A stretch of 64,000 nucleotides of DNA from Rhizomicrobium electricum (GCF_011762045.1 NZ_JAASQS010000005.1:186001-250000); one strand, 5' to 3'; positions 1 through 10,333 are shown, counted from the stretch's first letter. Notes: a model not told the origin generated them from the sequence alone. Translations and numbers: made by a program.

Positions 1-1751
1 TTCGCCGGACCGAAACCGGCGAGATTGAAGGCCGTGTTGACCAGGGCCAGATGCGTCAGCGCTTGCGGGAAATTGCCCAGCATCGTCGCCGACGAAACGT
101 CGTATTCCTCGGCGAACAAGCCGAGATCGTTGCCGGCCTTCAGATACTTTTCGAACAATTCCTCGGCCTCGTCGTTGCGCCCCTGCAGGCTCAGGCAATC
201 GGCATACCAGAAGCAGCACGGCAGGAACGCACCTTCCTCCTCCCGGATGCCGTCGTCGCTCTCGGAGTTGTCGTAACGGTAGACGAAGCCATCCCGCATG
301 AGATGTTTGCTGATGCCGTCCAGCGTGCCGGTAATGCGCGGATCGTGGATCGGCAGGAAACCCGTGATCGGGATCAGCAGCGTTGCGGCGTCGAACGTCT
401 CGGAACCATAGGATCGGGTGAAGGCGTTGAGACGCTCGCTGAAGCCTTTCTTGCAGACTTCGTCGTGGACCTCGGTCCGCAGCGCCCGCCAGGTATCGAC
501 GGGGCCGTCGAACTTGAAGCGCTCGGCGGATTTCACCGCCCGGTCGAACGCCACCCAGGCCTGCGCACGCGACTGGGTGAAAAACTCGGGATCGCTGCGC
601 TGTTCCCAGAATCCGGCGTCCGGTTTGCGCCATGCCGTTTCGAGGCGCGCCATCATCTGCCCTAACTTGGTCCAGGAACTCTCGATTTCACTGCCGGCGA
701 GAGAATGCCACTGATAGATCGTGTCGAGCACTTCGCCGTAGATATCGAGCTGGAACTGGCGGCACGCGGCATTGCCAAACCGTACCGGCCGCGCTCCGCC
801 GAAACCCGGAAGCCACTCCGCCTCGTATTCGGGAAGATCGGGATTGCCCAGCAGTCCATAGACCGGCTGCGCCGCCGCCTGTTCGGGTTTGATGGCGTCG
901 AGCATCCAGTGCACCCAAGCCCCCGCCTCATCGCGATAGCCCGCATGCAGCAAAGCCAGAACGGTCATGGTGGAGTCGCGCAGCCAGCAGAAGCGGTAAT
1001 CCCAGTTGCGCGAACCGCCGAGTTTTTCCGGCAGCGAAGTGGTGGGCGCGGCGACCATTCCGCCGGTCGGCTGATGAATGAGAGCCTTGAGGGTAATCAG
1101 CGAGCGGATGACCGTATCGCGCCACCGGCCCTGATACCCGCATTGCCCGGCCCAATCGCGCCAGTAGGCCTCGCACTGCTGCAGCGTCCGGTCCAATTCG
1201 GCGGAGTCTTTGACGGGACGCCGGCCCAGTTCGAACGTAATCCGATCGCCGGCCGACAGTTCAATACGCGCGTCGGGCCCAAGATACTCTTCGCGCGAAC
1301 ACCACAGACGCACCTCGTCGACCCCGGCGCGGGCAATCGCCTGTCCCTGCTCGCGCGACCATTGCGGCGCACGCTTGCCGTTGCCGAATACGGGATTGAA
1401 GCAATGCCGGACGGCCATGTGCCCGTCTTCGCAAACCAGCATCCGGATGAGTGCACCGTCCGCCGCGCCGACCGGCATGAAATCCACCAAACGCGCCCGG
1501 CCGAGTTCGGTGGTGAATTGCGTTTCCAGAACCAGCGTTTCGTGACGGTATTTGCGCGTGCTCTTGAATGGCTCGGCCGGGGTGATGGTCCAATGACCGT
1601 GCCGCTCGTCGCCCAACAGAGCGGCAAAACAGGCATCGGAATCGAAACGCGGCCAGCACAGCCATTCGATGGCACCGCAGCGGTGCACCAGGGCCGCCGT
1701 CCGCCCGTTACCGATCAGGGCGAAATCCGAGATATCTGGTTTTTGTGTCAC
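1..1751 (-). CDS. Glycoside hydrolase family 15 protein (glucoamylase/trehalase-like), 3' end cut by window
   Basis: The reverse strand reads continuously from a GTG at 1751 to the window edge (about 583 residues), so the C-terminus is missing. The start resembles GH15 proteins (ISDFALIGNGRTAAL, then IEWLCWPRFDSDACFAALLG). Near residue 246 is the RNWDYRFCWLRDS motif, and near residue 503 EEGAFLPCCFW, which holds the family's catalytic-base glutamate. GH15 enzymes hydrolyse alpha-glucosidic bonds from non-reducing ends; bacterial members of this cytosolic-looking type include trehalases and glucoamylases, and the substrate cannot be settled here. No signal peptide is visible. An in-frame TGA immediately precedes the GTG, which fixes the latest upstream limit; no clear Shine-Dalgarno is seen. 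It is divergent from trpG. Confidence 0.9.
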   Translation of the reverse strand, partial: MTQKPDISDFALIGNGRTAALVHRCGAIEWLCWPRFDSDACFAALLGDERHGHWTITPAEPFKSTRKYRHETLVLETQFTTELGRARLVDFMPVGAADGALIRMLVCEDGHMAVRHCFNPVFGNGKRAPQWSREQGQAIARAGVDEVRLWCSREEYLGPDARIELSAGDRITFELGRRPVKDSAELDRTLQQCEAYWRDWAGQCGYQGRWRDTVIRSLITLKALIHQPTGGMVAAPTTSLPEKLGGSRNWDYRFCWLRDSTMTVLALLHAGYRDEAGAWVHWMLDAIKPEQAAAQPVYGLLGNPDLPEYEAEWLPGFGGARPVRFGNAACRQFQLDIYGEVLDTIYQWHSLAGSEIESSWTKLGQMMARLETAWRKPDAGFWEQRSDPEFFTQSRAQAWVAFDRAVKSAERFKFDGPVDTWRALRTEVHDEVCKKGFSERLNAFTRSYGSETFDAATLLIPITGFLPIHDPRITGTLDGISKHLMRDGFVYRYDNSESDDGIREEEGAFLPCCFWYADCLSLQGRNDEAEELFEKYLKAGNDLGLFAEEYDVSSATMLGNFPQALTHLALVNTAFNLAGFGPA

Positions 1752-1978
1752 TCAACTTCGAACGCCCAATAGCCGTGCCGAGTTCCGGTCCCTGCCTGGA
1801 CCGGCGGCCCATTGCCTGCCCATAAATGCGGCACTGCGAACTCGCTGCACATGCCACCTTTCCTTCCTCGACCGGTTCCGCGAAAATGGCCTGTCCCGGC
1901 CGTTGCGAGAGTCATGCCCCGCTGCGGAAGGATATGTGCGCACCCGAGTAATACGAGGAATTTCAAAGAGTTACCTGA

Positions 1979-2566
1979 ATGCTTCTCCTGATCGATAACT
2001 ACGACAGCTTCACCTACAACCTGTTTCACTACCTCGGCCAGCTCGGGGCGGAGGTGAAGGTGGTGCGCAACGACGAGATTTCCACCGCCGAAGCCCTCGG
2101 AATGAAGCCGGAGGCCATCGTGCTGTCGCCCGGTCCCTGCACGCCCAACGAGGCCGGGATCTGCTGCGACGTGATCGAAAAAGCGAACGGCTCGGTGCCG
2201 ATTTTCGGCGTCTGCCTCGGCCACCAGTCGATCGGACAGGTCTATGGCGGCAAGATCGTGCGCGCACCGGAGCCGATGCACGGCAAACTGTCGAAGATCC
2301 ACCACACCGGAAAGAGCGTCTTCCGCGGGCTCAACAACGACTTCACCGCGACGCGCTACCACTCGCTGACCATCGCGCCGGAATCGATGCCGGATTGCCT
2401 CGAAGTCACGGCGGTCGCCGAAGACGGCGTCATCATGGGCGTGATGCACAAGACCCATCCGGTGCACGGCGTCCAGTTCCATCCCGAGAGCATCGCCTCC
2501 GAGAACGGCCACGCGCTGCTGCAGAACTTCCTGCGCATGGCGCATCAATACGAAAAGGTCGGCTGA
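1979..2566 (+). CDS. trpG: Anthranilate synthase component II (glutamine amidotransferase)
   Basis: 195 residues, the usual length for a stand-alone class I glutamine amidotransferase subunit. It supplies ammonia from glutamine to TrpE for anthranilate synthesis in tryptophan biosynthesis. The N-terminus LLIDNYDSFTYNLFHYL is diagnostic. The nucleophile cysteine is in FGVCLGHQSIGQ (about residue 79) and the His-Glu pair in GVQFHPESIAS near residue 170. trpE is not next to it. It starts the trpG-trpD-trpC cluster, with trpD beginning one base after its stop. The 227 bases upstream hold no gene, and no Trp-rich leader peptide was found there. Confidence 0.97.
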   Translation: MLLLIDNYDSFTYNLFHYLGQLGAEVKVVRNDEISTAEALGMKPEAIVLSPGPCTPNEAGICCDVIEKANGSVPIFGVCLGHQSIGQVYGGKIVRAPEPMHGKLSKIHHTGKSVFRGLNNDFTATRYHSLTIAPESMPDCLEVTAVAEDGVIMGVMHKTHPVHGVQFHPESIASENGHALLQNFLRMAHQYEKVG

Positions 2567-2567
2567 A

Positions 2568-3596
2568 ATGAGCCACCTTGATTTCTCCGTTCTCCTGAAA
2601 CGCGTCGCTGCGGGCAAAACGCTCGATGCCGAAGCCTCGGCTGCCGCCTTCACCGCCATCATGGCCGGTCAGGTCGGCGAAGCGCAGATGGCAGGCCTGC
2701 TCACCGCCATGGCCGTCCGCGGCGCCACCATCGACGAGATCACCGGCGCCGTGACCGCGATGCGAACCGCGATGAAGCGCATGACGGCCCCCGCCAACGC
2801 CATCGATCTGGTCGGCACCGGCGGCGACGGCCATTCGACGCTCAACATCTCGAGTGCGGCCTGTTTCGTCACCGCGGCGTGCGGGGTTCCGGTCGCCAAG
2901 CACGGCAACCGCAACATGTCGTCCAAGACCGGCGCGGCCGACGTGCTGGAAGCGCTCGGCGTCAAAGTCGACGTGCCGCCCGAAGTCGCGGAACGTTGCG
3001 TCGCCGAAACGGGCGTCTGTTTCCTGTTCGCCCAGGGCTATCACCCGGCGATGAAGAACGTGACGCCGGTTCGCCGCGCGCTCGGTTTTCGTACCATCTT
3101 CAATCTGATCGGCCCCTTGTCGAACCCGGCCGGCGTCAAGCGGCAACTGCTCGGCGTCTACGCGCTGGATCTGATGGAGCCGGTCGCGCATGTGTTGGCC
3201 GCCCATGGTGCCGAAAAGGCCTGGGTGGTGCACGGCCACGACGGTCTCGACGAGATGTCGATTTCCGGCCCGACCCATGTCGCGGTGCTGGAGAACGGCC
3301 AGGTCACCACCATGACGGTGACGCCGGACGACGCCGGCCTGCCCCATTATCCGCTGCTCGCGGTGAAGGGCGGCGAAGCGCCGGAGAACGCGGCGGCCCT
3401 CGCCCGCCTGCTCGACGGCGAGCAAGGCGCTTATCGCGATATCGTTCTTCTCAACTCCGCCGCAGCGCTGATCGTTGCCGACAAGGCGCAGAGCTTGCGC
3501 GAAGGCGTCGACATCGCCGCCAAGGCCATCGACAGCGGCGCGGCCAAAGCGGTGCTGCAGAAACTCATCGCGGTTTCGAACGGGGTCACCCCGTGA
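2568..3596 (+). CDS. trpD: Anthranilate phosphoribosyltransferase
   Basis: 342 residues, normal for TrpD. It transfers the phosphoribosyl group of PRPP to anthranilate, the second step of the tryptophan branch. The glycine-rich PRPP-binding motif [13 protein letters not shown] lies near residue 84, followed by [21 protein letters not shown] and the [10 protein letters not shown] segment. It follows trpG with a one-base gap, and its stop overlaps the trpC start (GTGA), so the three genes are almost certainly co-transcribed and translationally coupled. Confidence 0.97.
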   Translation: MSHLDFSVLLKRVAAGKTLDAEASAAAFTAIMAGQVGEAQMAGLLTAMAVRGATIDEITGAVTAMRTAMKRMTAPANAIDLVGTGGDGHSTLNISSAACFVTAACGVPVAKHGNRNMSSKTGAADVLEALGVKVDVPPEVAERCVAETGVCFLFAQGYHPAMKNVTPVRRALGFRTIFNLIGPLSNPAGVKRQLLGVYALDLMEPVAHVLAAHGAEKAWVVHGHDGLDEMSISGPTHVAVLENGQVTTMTVTPDDAGLPHYPLLAVKGGEAPENAAALARLLDGEQGAYRDIVLLNSAAALIVADKAQSLREGVDIAAKAIDSGAAKAVLQKLIAVSNGVTP

Positions 3597-4393
3597 ACAT
3601 CCTCGACAAGATCGCGGCCTACAAGCGCGAGGAAGTGGCGCGCGCCAAGGAAACGATTTCGCCGGTGGAGATCGTCACCTGCGCCCGCGCCGCCGATCCG
3701 GTACGCGGGTTCAAGAATGCGCTGCTCAAGGCGCGGCTCGACCGACGTTTCGGCTTGATCGCCGAGATCAAGAAGGCGAGCCCGTCGAAGGGCCTGATCC
3801 GGGCCGATTTCGATCCGCCCAAGCTGGCGCGGGCCTATGCACAGGGCGGCGCTACCTGCCTGTCGGTCCTGACCGATACGCCGTCGTTCCAGGGTGCGCC
3901 CGAGTTCCTCGTCGCCGCGCGCGACGCCGTCGACCTGCCCGTCCTGCGCAAGGACTTCCTGGTCGAGCCTTATCAGGTCGCCGAAGCCCGCGCCTGGGGC
4001 GCCGACGCCATTCTCATCATCATGGCAATGGTCGATGACGATACCGCGAACGCCCTCCACCGCGCCGCGCACGATTTCGGCATGGATGCGCTGGTCGAGG
4101 TCCACAACGAGGCGGAACTTTCGCGCGCCTTGGATATCGGGGCCGAAATGATCGGCATCAACAATCGCGACCTCAAGACCTTCGTCACCGATGTCGGCGT
4201 CACCTTGGCGCTGGCGCCACGCGTTCCGGCCGACAGGCTGGTGGTGGCGGAAAGCGGGCTGGCCACACGGGCCGATCTCGACCGTCTGGCCGAGGCCGGG
4301 GTCACCACCGTCCTGATCGGCGAGACCCTGATGCGCCAGGACGACGTCGCCGCGGCCGCTGCCGCCCTGGTGGGGAGCCCATTTCGCAACTGA
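3593..4393 (+). CDS. trpC: Indole-3-glycerol phosphate synthase
   Basis: 266 residues from a GTG start that overlaps the trpD stop by four bases. A longer reading frame upstream exists but is antisense-like read-through of trpD; the GTG gives the expected N-terminus [19 protein letters not shown]. The TIM-barrel enzyme closes CdRP to indole-3-glycerol phosphate. Family motifs: [12 protein letters not shown] (catalytic Lys), [32 protein letters not shown] and [12 protein letters not shown]. It is monofunctional, with no TrpF domain fused. An esterase gene follows 55 bases later. Confidence 0.97.
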   Translation: MNILDKIAAYKREEVARAKETISPVEIVTCARAADPVRGFKNALLKARLDRRFGLIAEIKKASPSKGLIRADFDPPKLARAYAQGGATCLSVLTDTPSFQGAPEFLVAARDAVDLPVLRKDFLVEPYQVAEARAWGADAILIIMAMVDDDTANALHRAAHDFGMDALVEVHNEAELSRALDIGAEMIGINNRDLKTFVTDVGVTLALAPRVPADRLVVAESGLATRADLDRLAEAGVTTVLIGETLMRQDDVAAAAAALVGSPFRN

Positions 4394-4448
4394 CGCGCCT
4401 TCCCGTTATGGCAGCAGTCTCATCACCGAGGCAGATCGAGGGAGAAAC

Positions 4449-5570
4449 ATGCGCATCATCGAATGGCTCATCCTTTCCGCTCTCATTTTTCCGGCCGCTG
4501 CGGCACCTCGGGGCGGCCTGGACGATTGCACCACTGCAGCTTCGACCGCCGTGGCCTGCCGGTTGCCGGCGCCAGACGCGGCGGACGTGCATCATCGTCT
4601 TTCGGCGCAAAATACCGCGTGGTGGCGCGATGGTGATCGCTTCTTCATTGTAACCCGCGCGAAGGCCGCCAAGGTCAGCATCTGCTGCACGTTCCAGGCG
4701 CCCATGGATCGCATCCCGGGCACGGATGACTGGACCTTTGCGATCAAAAGTCCGCATCTCGATGACGCCATAATCGATATCCTCGTCCGTCCGGACGAGA
4801 CGTGGCCGTCCAGCGCGCCTGCGATCTGGCATGGTCCGAAAGCGCCTGCGGCACCGAAACAAGGCTTCATTCCGCCGGACCGGCTCAAGACCATCGAAAT
4901 CGACAGTCCCAATCTCGGCGAAAAGCGAAAGATCGCGATTTACCTGCCGCCGGGCTTTAATGCGGCCAAGCGTTATCCGGTGATCTACATGGCCGACGGC
5001 CAGGATACCGGCGCGCGGGCCGGCATCGCGGAGGCGCTTATCGCTGCCGGAAAGCTGCCACCCTTGGCGCTGGTGGGTCTTTATGCCGGCGAAGGTCGGC
5101 CTCTGTCCGACAACCAAGCCGATCGCCGTAATCTCGACTACCTGCTGGACCTCGTCCCTGGCGACGCCTTCTTCCGCAAACATGAGGCATTTCTTCTGAA
5201 CGAGGTGATGCCGCTGGCGGAGAAGGACTTCGGCGCGTCCTCCGATCCCGCGGATCGCCTGCTCGTGGGACAGTCGAGCGGAGCGACGTGGGCGGTGGAT
5301 ACGGCATTGCGGCACCCGCAGTCGTTCGGGCGTGCGGCCGGGCTCTCCATCTGCTGGCGCCGGGTCCATGATTGGGGGGCGGAGAAAGCGAAATTGTTCC
5401 TCGGCGGCGGTCTATTCGAAAGCTGCGGCGAGACGACCGCGCAAGCCGCGGCCGGGGCCAAAGCCGCGGGAGAAACCGTCAGGTTCATTTCATATGCGTC
5501 GGGCCACTCTCGAGCCATGTGGGACGTCCTGTTTGCCGACGCCCTCGTGTGGGCCTGGGGCGTGAATTAG
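4449..5570 (+). CDS. Secreted esterase, enterochelin-esterase/esterase-D-like alpha/beta hydrolase
   Basis: 373 residues with an N-terminal signal peptide ending around residue 18 (SALIFPAAAAP). An N-terminal beta-rich segment (about 40-130) resembles the domain that precedes the hydrolase in enterochelin-esterase-like proteins; an alpha/beta hydrolase of the esterase D type follows (KRKIAIYLPPGFNAAKRYPVIYMADGQ). The nucleophile serine is in VGQSSGA (near residue 275) and the probable catalytic histidine in YASGHSRAMW near the C-terminus. It is probably periplasmic; the substrate is unknown. It sits between trpC and moaC, an accessory insertion in an otherwise conserved gene order. Confidence 0.8.
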   Translation: MRIIEWLILSALIFPAAAAPRGGLDDCTTAASTAVACRLPAPDAADVHHRLSAQNTAWWRDGDRFFIVTRAKAAKVSICCTFQAPMDRIPGTDDWTFAIKSPHLDDAIIDILVRPDETWPSSAPAIWHGPKAPAAPKQGFIPPDRLKTIEIDSPNLGEKRKIAIYLPPGFNAAKRYPVIYMADGQDTGARAGIAEALIAAGKLPPLALVGLYAGEGRPLSDNQADRRNLDYLLDLVPGDAFFRKHEAFLLNEVMPLAEKDFGASSDPADRLLVGQSSGATWAVDTALRHPQSFGRAAGLSICWRRVHDWGAEKAKLFLGGGLFESCGETTAQAAAGAKAAGETVRFISYASGHSRAMWDVLFADALVWAWGVN

Positions 5571-5610
5571 CCCCCTCGCCTCGACCGCAGAACTTTCCTA
5601 GACTTGTCCC

Positions 5611-6387
5611 ATGGCCAATCTCACCCATCTCGACGAAACCGGGGCTGCTCGCATGGTGGACGTTTCGGGCAAGGATACGACGGAGCGTGAAGCGATCGCC
5701 GAAGCGCTGATCGTTCTCAGCCAAGAAGCCTACGACGCCGTCACGGCGGGCGAAGCGCCCAAAGGCGACGTTCTGGCGGCGGCGCGCATTGCCGGCATCA
5801 TGGCGGCGAAGAAGACGCCCGAGCTGATCCCGCTCTGCCACAGCCTCGCGCTCAGCAAGGCCGAGGTCGCATTCGAGAATGTTGCCGAAAGGAATGCCAT
5901 CCGCATCACCGCGACCGTCAAGACCACGGGACGCACGGGCGTCGAGATGGAAGCGCTGACCGCCGCCTCGATCGCCGCCCTCACCGTCTACGACATGACC
6001 AAAGCCATCGACAAAGCGGCGGTGATCGAAAGCGTGCGGCTGGTGTCCAAGTCCGGCGGCAAGAGCGGACCGTTTATCGCCCCGCCGTACCGCTCGGCAC
6101 GCAAGACGGCCGTAGCGCCGAACCGCCGTCCCACCACCTTGGTGGGCGAAGTCGCCGCCCCGGCCGTGACGCCTTCGGCCGATGCCCAGATCGCCACCAA
6201 GACCGCGGCGTTCCGGAATTTCATGACCACGCATCATCTGCGCGCCACCGAATGGGCCAAGAAAGCCGGCGTTCCGGCGTCGCAAGTGTACGCGTTCCTG
6301 ACGGGACGGTTGCGGGCGCTGCCCGACGATGTCATTCAGAAGCTGGCGAGCGCCGCCCAAGTCAGGCCGGAGGACATGTTCCGATGA
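5611..6387 (+). CDS. moaC: Cyclic pyranopterin monophosphate synthase MoaC with C-terminal helix-turn-helix extension
   Basis: 258 residues, about 95 longer than a normal MoaC. Residues 1-155 are a full MoaC domain ([67 protein letters not shown]), which makes cyclic pyranopterin monophosphate in molybdenum cofactor synthesis. A linker of about 35 residues is followed by a helical segment (about 195-258: [20 protein letters not shown], then [13 protein letters not shown] and [21 protein letters not shown]) that looks like an XRE/Cro-type helix-turn-helix. The frame is open throughout, so this is a fusion and not two genes. Its stop overlaps the moeA start (ATGA). Confidence 0.93.
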   Translation: MANLTHLDETGAARMVDVSGKDTTEREAIAEALIVLSQEAYDAVTAGEAPKGDVLAAARIAGIMAAKKTPELIPLCHSLALSKAEVAFENVAERNAIRITATVKTTGRTGVEMEALTAASIAALTVYDMTKAIDKAAVIESVRLVSKSGGKSGPFIAPPYRSARKTAVAPNRRPTTLVGEVAAPAVTPSADAQIATKTAAFRNFMTTHHLRATEWAKKAGVPASQVYAFLTGRLRALPDDVIQKLASAAQVRPEDMFR

Positions 6388-7598
6388 TTACCGTCGAAGA
6401 AGCCCAAGCCAGGGTCGTCGCGACCTTCAAGCCGATCGATACCGAGCTTGAAGACCTCACGCATCTCAGTGGGCGGACGGCGGCGGAAGACATCCGGGCG
6501 GCGGCAGACAACCCGCCGATGCCGATTTCGACGGTCGACGGCTATGCGGTTCGCCGCGCCGACGGCGAGACGACGCGCAAGATCGTCGGACGGGCGGCGC
6601 CCGGCCATCCCTATCGCGGCAGCGTCGGCAACGGCGAGGCGGTCCGCATCGTCATCGGCGGCGTGCTTCCCGAAGGCGCCGATGCCATCGTGTTCCACGA
6701 AGAAGCCAGCGACGAGAGCGGCGATCTCCATTTCTCGAATGCCGCAGTGCATCCCGAGCACATCCGTCCCGCCGGTCTCGATTTCAAGGCGGGCTCGGTG
6801 CTCGTTCCGGCCGGCAAGCGCATCACGGCGCGCGACATGGCTTTGCTCGCCGCCGGCGGTGTTGCCCAGGCGAAAGTGCGCCGGCGTCCGCGCGTGGCAA
6901 TCGCCTCGGTGGGCGACGAGCTATCCGCCCCCGGCGATCAGCGGCGTCCCGGCGACATCTATGCCGCGACCGGCTACGGCCTTTCAGCGATGATCGCCAG
7001 TTGGGGCGGCGCGCCGTGCGATTTCGGCATCCTCGAGGACAACGCCCAGGAAATCGCGACCATCGCCGATGCCGATGCCGACCTCGTGGTGGCCCTCGGC
7101 GGCAATTCGGTTGGCAACACGGACCTGATCGCCCGCGCGCTCGGCAGCACCGATTTCAGCATGGAAACCTGGAAGGTTGCCTATCGTCCCGGTCGCCCGC
7201 TGCTGTTCGGACAGCTCGGCGGCACGCCGATGCTGGGCTTTCCCGGTAATCCCGCTTCGGCCCTGGTGTGTGCGCTGCTGTTCATCCGTCCGAGCCTCGA
7301 TGTCATGCTCGGCACCCAACAAAGCACCTGCAGCCTGCCGCAGCGCTTCAAGTGCGGCTGTCACGCCATGTCGGCGCGCCTGACCACCGAACTGCCCGCC
7401 ACCGACGAGCGCAAGACCTATGTCCGCGCCCGCCTCGCGATGCAGGGCGGCGAAGTGTGGGCCGAGCCGTATCCGGTGCTGGAGTATCCGATGCTGTCGG
7501 TGCTGGCCAAGGCCGATGCGCTCGTCGTGCTGCCGCCCAATGCCCCGGCCGCCAAGGCCGGCGACATGGTCGAGATCATCCCGCTCGACGGATATTGA
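6384..7598 (+). CDS. moeA: Molybdopterin molybdenumtransferase
   Basis: 404 residues from the ATG that overlaps the moaC stop. A longer upstream frame is only antiphase moaC. MoeA inserts molybdate into adenylated molybdopterin. Visible family features are [11 protein letters not shown] near residue 48, [17 protein letters not shown], the central MoaB/Mog-like domain with VGDEL and a GGNSVGNTD loop (usual form GGxSVGxxD), and RPGRPLLFG then GFPGNPASA. It is co-transcribed with moaC. The 164 bases after it contain a loose promoter-like TTGACG/ATTAAC pair ahead of the first transporter gene. Confidence 0.93.
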   Translation: MITVEEAQARVVATFKPIDTELEDLTHLSGRTAAEDIRAAADNPPMPISTVDGYAVRRADGETTRKIVGRAAPGHPYRGSVGNGEAVRIVIGGVLPEGADAIVFHEEASDESGDLHFSNAAVHPEHIRPAGLDFKAGSVLVPAGKRITARDMALLAAGGVAQAKVRRRPRVAIASVGDELSAPGDQRRPGDIYAATGYGLSAMIASWGGAPCDFGILEDNAQEIATIADADADLVVALGGNSVGNTDLIARALGSTDFSMETWKVAYRPGRPLLFGQLGGTPMLGFPGNPASALVCALLFIRPSLDVMLGTQQSTCSLPQRFKCGCHAMSARLTTELPATDERKTYVRARLAMQGGEVWAEPYPVLEYPMLSVLAKADALVVLPPNAPAAKAGDMVEIIPLDGY

Positions 7599-7762
7599 GA
7601 CCCGCGTCTCACCCGTCCGCGCGCAACAAGCACAACGTGAAACGGCGTTGGGGTTTCGCACCCTGGGTGGTCCGCATTCACGGTCTGTTGACGCTCTCCG
7701 TGACGGAAGAATTAACGTCTCTAGACGGATGATTGCCCGGTAAAGCGCACCGGGGGGTGCAG

Positions 7763-9034
7763 ATGCCAGGTCGAATGCGTCAGGACGTAAAGCGGTATCC
7801 GCTGGCGTTTGCGCTGACCGTTTCCCTGTTCGCGATCTGGGGCGGAGCCCACCGCATTTTCGGGATCGTCTCGCCGCAGTTCGAGCGGTTCTTCGCGCTC
7901 AGCTATCTGCAGTCTTCGGTCATCTTTCTCAGCCTCAATCTCAGCTATCTGCTGATCGCATTGCCGGTCGGACTTTTCCTGCGCCGCTTCGGCTACAAGC
8001 TCGGGCTTGTATCGGGGGTCGTCTTCTTCGCCTGCGGTGCGCTGGCGCTCTATCCCGCCGTGACCCGGCATCAGGTGCTGTTCCATGTCGCGTCGGTGGT
8101 CGTCACCGGCATCGGCTGGGCCTTCCTCGAAGTCAGCGCCAATACGCTGATCGTGCGCATGGGACGGGCCGAAACCGCGATACGGCGCCTCAACCTGGCG
8201 CAGTGCTTCTATCCCGCCGGATTGATGGTGGCGACCTTGTTCGCGACGGAATTCACGCTGCCGCCGCAGAACGCCGAGTTCGGCCAGTTCGTCAATATCG
8301 TGGTCAGGCCCTATGTCGTCGGCGGCCTAGGCGCCTTGTTGTTCGCTCTCGTGATGGAGAGCGTCGAATTTCCGCCGGTCGCCAACGAGCGTCCCGCCCG
8401 CGGAACGCGCGCCCTCGGCGACATCAAACTTCTTCTGCAAAACGCCGATTTCCGCACCGGCGTCGCCGTACTCACCATCTACTCCGCGGCACTTTCCTTC
8501 CTGTGGGGCTCGACGGTCCGCTACGCCCGCCACGTCCTCGATGTGCCGCCCGCCGCAGGCTGGGTGGTCTTTTCGGTGGCGACGTGGTGCCTGTGCGCCG
8601 CCGGGCGCATCACCGGCACCGCATTGATGGGGCGTATCGACCCGATGCGCCTGCTCGCCGCCTTTGCCGTATGCGCGACCGCCCTCTGCTTTGTTCCCGC
8701 CGTCAGCGACAGCGTCGTCGGACTGGGATGCATGCTGGGCGCCAGTTTCTTCATCTCGATCATGTTCCCCACCATCTTCGCCCGGACGATCAAGGATCTC
8801 GGAGCGCAGATGGCCGTCGGCGCCGGTATGCTGGTGGCGGGAGCGGGATTGGGCGGACTGATCAGCGTCATCGCGCAGCGCTCGCTGGCCGGCCTTCCCG
8901 GTTTCGTCCACCTCAGCCTGGCAGTGGCGGGACTCGGCATGGGACTGGTTCTGCTCTATGCCGTTTCCGGCCGGACCGCCGCGACACCCAATCCAATTCG
9001 CATTTCCAGCGCTTTCCGTCGTACGTCTCCGTAA
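7763..9034 (+). CDS. MFS transporter of the FucP-like sugar/H+ symporter type (copy 1)
   Basis: 423 residues with about 12 predicted membrane segments. The ATG at 7763 is preferred over an upstream in-frame TTG because a G-rich Shine-Dalgarno lies directly upstream. The pattern FALTVSLFAIWGGAHRIFGIV, then SVIFLSLNLSYLLIALPVGLF and a following RRFGYKLGL segment, is that of the L-fucose:H+ symporter family within the major facilitator superfamily. The substrate is unknown; no sugar kinase or isomerase lies alongside. It is followed 57 bases later by a paralogue with the same architecture. Confidence 0.8.
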   Translation: MPGRMRQDVKRYPLAFALTVSLFAIWGGAHRIFGIVSPQFERFFALSYLQSSVIFLSLNLSYLLIALPVGLFLRRFGYKLGLVSGVVFFACGALALYPAVTRHQVLFHVASVVVTGIGWAFLEVSANTLIVRMGRAETAIRRLNLAQCFYPAGLMVATLFATEFTLPPQNAEFGQFVNIVVRPYVVGGLGALLFALVMESVEFPPVANERPARGTRALGDIKLLLQNADFRTGVAVLTIYSAALSFLWGSTVRYARHVLDVPPAAGWVVFSVATWCLCAAGRITGTALMGRIDPMRLLAAFAVCATALCFVPAVSDSVVGLGCMLGASFFISIMFPTIFARTIKDLGAQMAVGAGMLVAGAGLGGLISVIAQRSLAGLPGFVHLSLAVAGLGMGLVLLYAVSGRTAATPNPIRISSAFRRTSP

Positions 9035-9091
9035 CGCCCTAGACCTTCGTTAACCGCGGCGGGTGCAAACTGCATCCTGCAACGCGACCAC

Positions 9092-10333
9092 ATGAGTGTC
9101 ATGACGGGTGCCGAAGCCAATCCTGCTCCAGTTTCACGCGGTACGGTCGCGCTCGCGACGTTGATGGCGCTGTTTGCCGTCTGGGGCTTGGCCCAGTGGC
9201 TCTACAACGTCCTGTTTCCGCATTTCGCGGCGTTCTTCGCGCTCGATGCCGCGGCGATCACCTGGACGCAGTCGCTGTTCAACATCGCCTATTGCGTTTT
9301 CGCCATTCCGTCAGTGCTGATGCAGCGCGTCTTCGGCTACAAGATCGGCGTGATCTTCGCGCTCAGCGGTTTGTCGCTCGGCCCGTTCCTCGTCTATCCG
9401 GCACTCACTCAGCATTCTTACGCCTTCTTCTTCATTGCGGCGGTTGTGTTCGGCACCGGCTGGTCGTTCTTCGAAACCTCGGTCAACGCCCTGGTGGTTC
9501 AGATGGGCAGCCGGGAAAACGCAGTGCGACGCCTGTCTCTGGCGCAGGCCTTCTATCCCGTCGGATTGATCGGCGGCTCCTACGCCGGATTATGGCTGCT
9601 GCAATCGCATTACACGCTGTCGATCGGCGAACTGGCGCCGGCCGTGGCCCGGCCCTTCGTGTGGGTGGGGCTCGGCATTCTCGCGCTGGCCTTCGTGGTC
9701 GACAAAATCCGCTTTCCTGCGATCGCGATCGAGCGCGTGCCCGCGGGAGCGCACATCCGCGACGACTTCAAGGCACTGCTTGCCCGTCCCGGCTTCCAGT
9801 TCGCCATGGTCGCAATCGCTGCGAACATCCTGGCGCAGTCGATCACGTGGGGCACGACCTACACCTACGTGATGCAGGAACTGCCCGAAGCGGGAAGTGC
9901 GTTCGGGGGCAACATGATCGCCTATTCGGTCATCATTCTATGTGCCGGACGGTTCGCGGGTACGGCGCTGATGGGATGGATCGCGCCGTTGCGCCTGCTG
10001 GCTGGTGCGGCAGGCATTGCCTTGCTGCTGGTAGCGTCGGCGTCGGGGCTGGGCGGATACAGCGGACTCTACACCTTGATGGCGGCGAGCCTGTTCATGG
10101 CGGTGTTCTATGCCACGATCCTGGGGACGGCGCTGAAAGACCTCGGCACGCTTACCAAGGCCGGCGCGGGACTGCTCGTCACGGCTGCCGGCCTTTCCGC
10201 CGCAGTGTCGCCGGTCCTGATCGGAGCGGCTACTTCGTTCCTCGGCGCCAGATACACGCTGGTCCTGGCGCTACCCTGCCTTGCTGCCGTACTGGCCTAT
10301 GCCCTTACGCGGAAAGCCGCCGCTGCTGCATAG
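9092..10333 (+). CDS. MFS transporter of the FucP-like sugar/H+ symporter type (copy 2)
   Basis: 413 residues, about 12 hydrophobic segments. It is clearly paralogous to the gene before it: shared blocks include FAVWG near the N-terminus, RVFGYKIGV against RRFGYKLGL, GTGWSFFETSVNALVVQMG against GIGWAFLEVSANTLIVRMG, and RRLSLAQAFYPVGL against RRLNLAQCFYPAGL. This points to a tandem duplication followed by divergence. The likely role is proton-driven uptake of a monosaccharide. The 3' end overlaps the convergent small gene at 10305 by 29 bases. Confidence 0.8.
   Translation: MSVMTGAEANPAPVSRGTVALATLMALFAVWGLAQWLYNVLFPHFAAFFALDAAAITWTQSLFNIAYCVFAIPSVLMQRVFGYKIGVIFALSGLSLGPFLVYPALTQHSYAFFFIAAVVFGTGWSFFETSVNALVVQMGSRENAVRRLSLAQAFYPVGLIGGSYAGLWLLQSHYTLSIGELAPAVARPFVWVGLGILALAFVVDKIRFPAIAIERVPAGAHIRDDFKALLARPGFQFAMVAIAANILAQSITWGTTYTYVMQELPEAGSAFGGNMIAYSVIILCAGRFAGTALMGWIAPLRLLAGAAGIALLLVASASGLGGYSGLYTLMAASLFMAVFYATILGTALKDLGTLTKAGAGLLVTAAGLSAAVSPVLIGAATSFLGARYTLVLALPCLAAVLAYALTRKAAAAA

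Noticed and set aside
705..1772. 355-codon plus-strand frame over the GH15 region
   Set aside because: The minus strand reads a continuous GH15 protein with catalytic motifs; the plus-strand frame is its shadow.
1752..1978. Trp attenuator before trpG
   Set aside because: No Trp-rich leader peptide and no terminator/antiterminator hairpins could be drawn.
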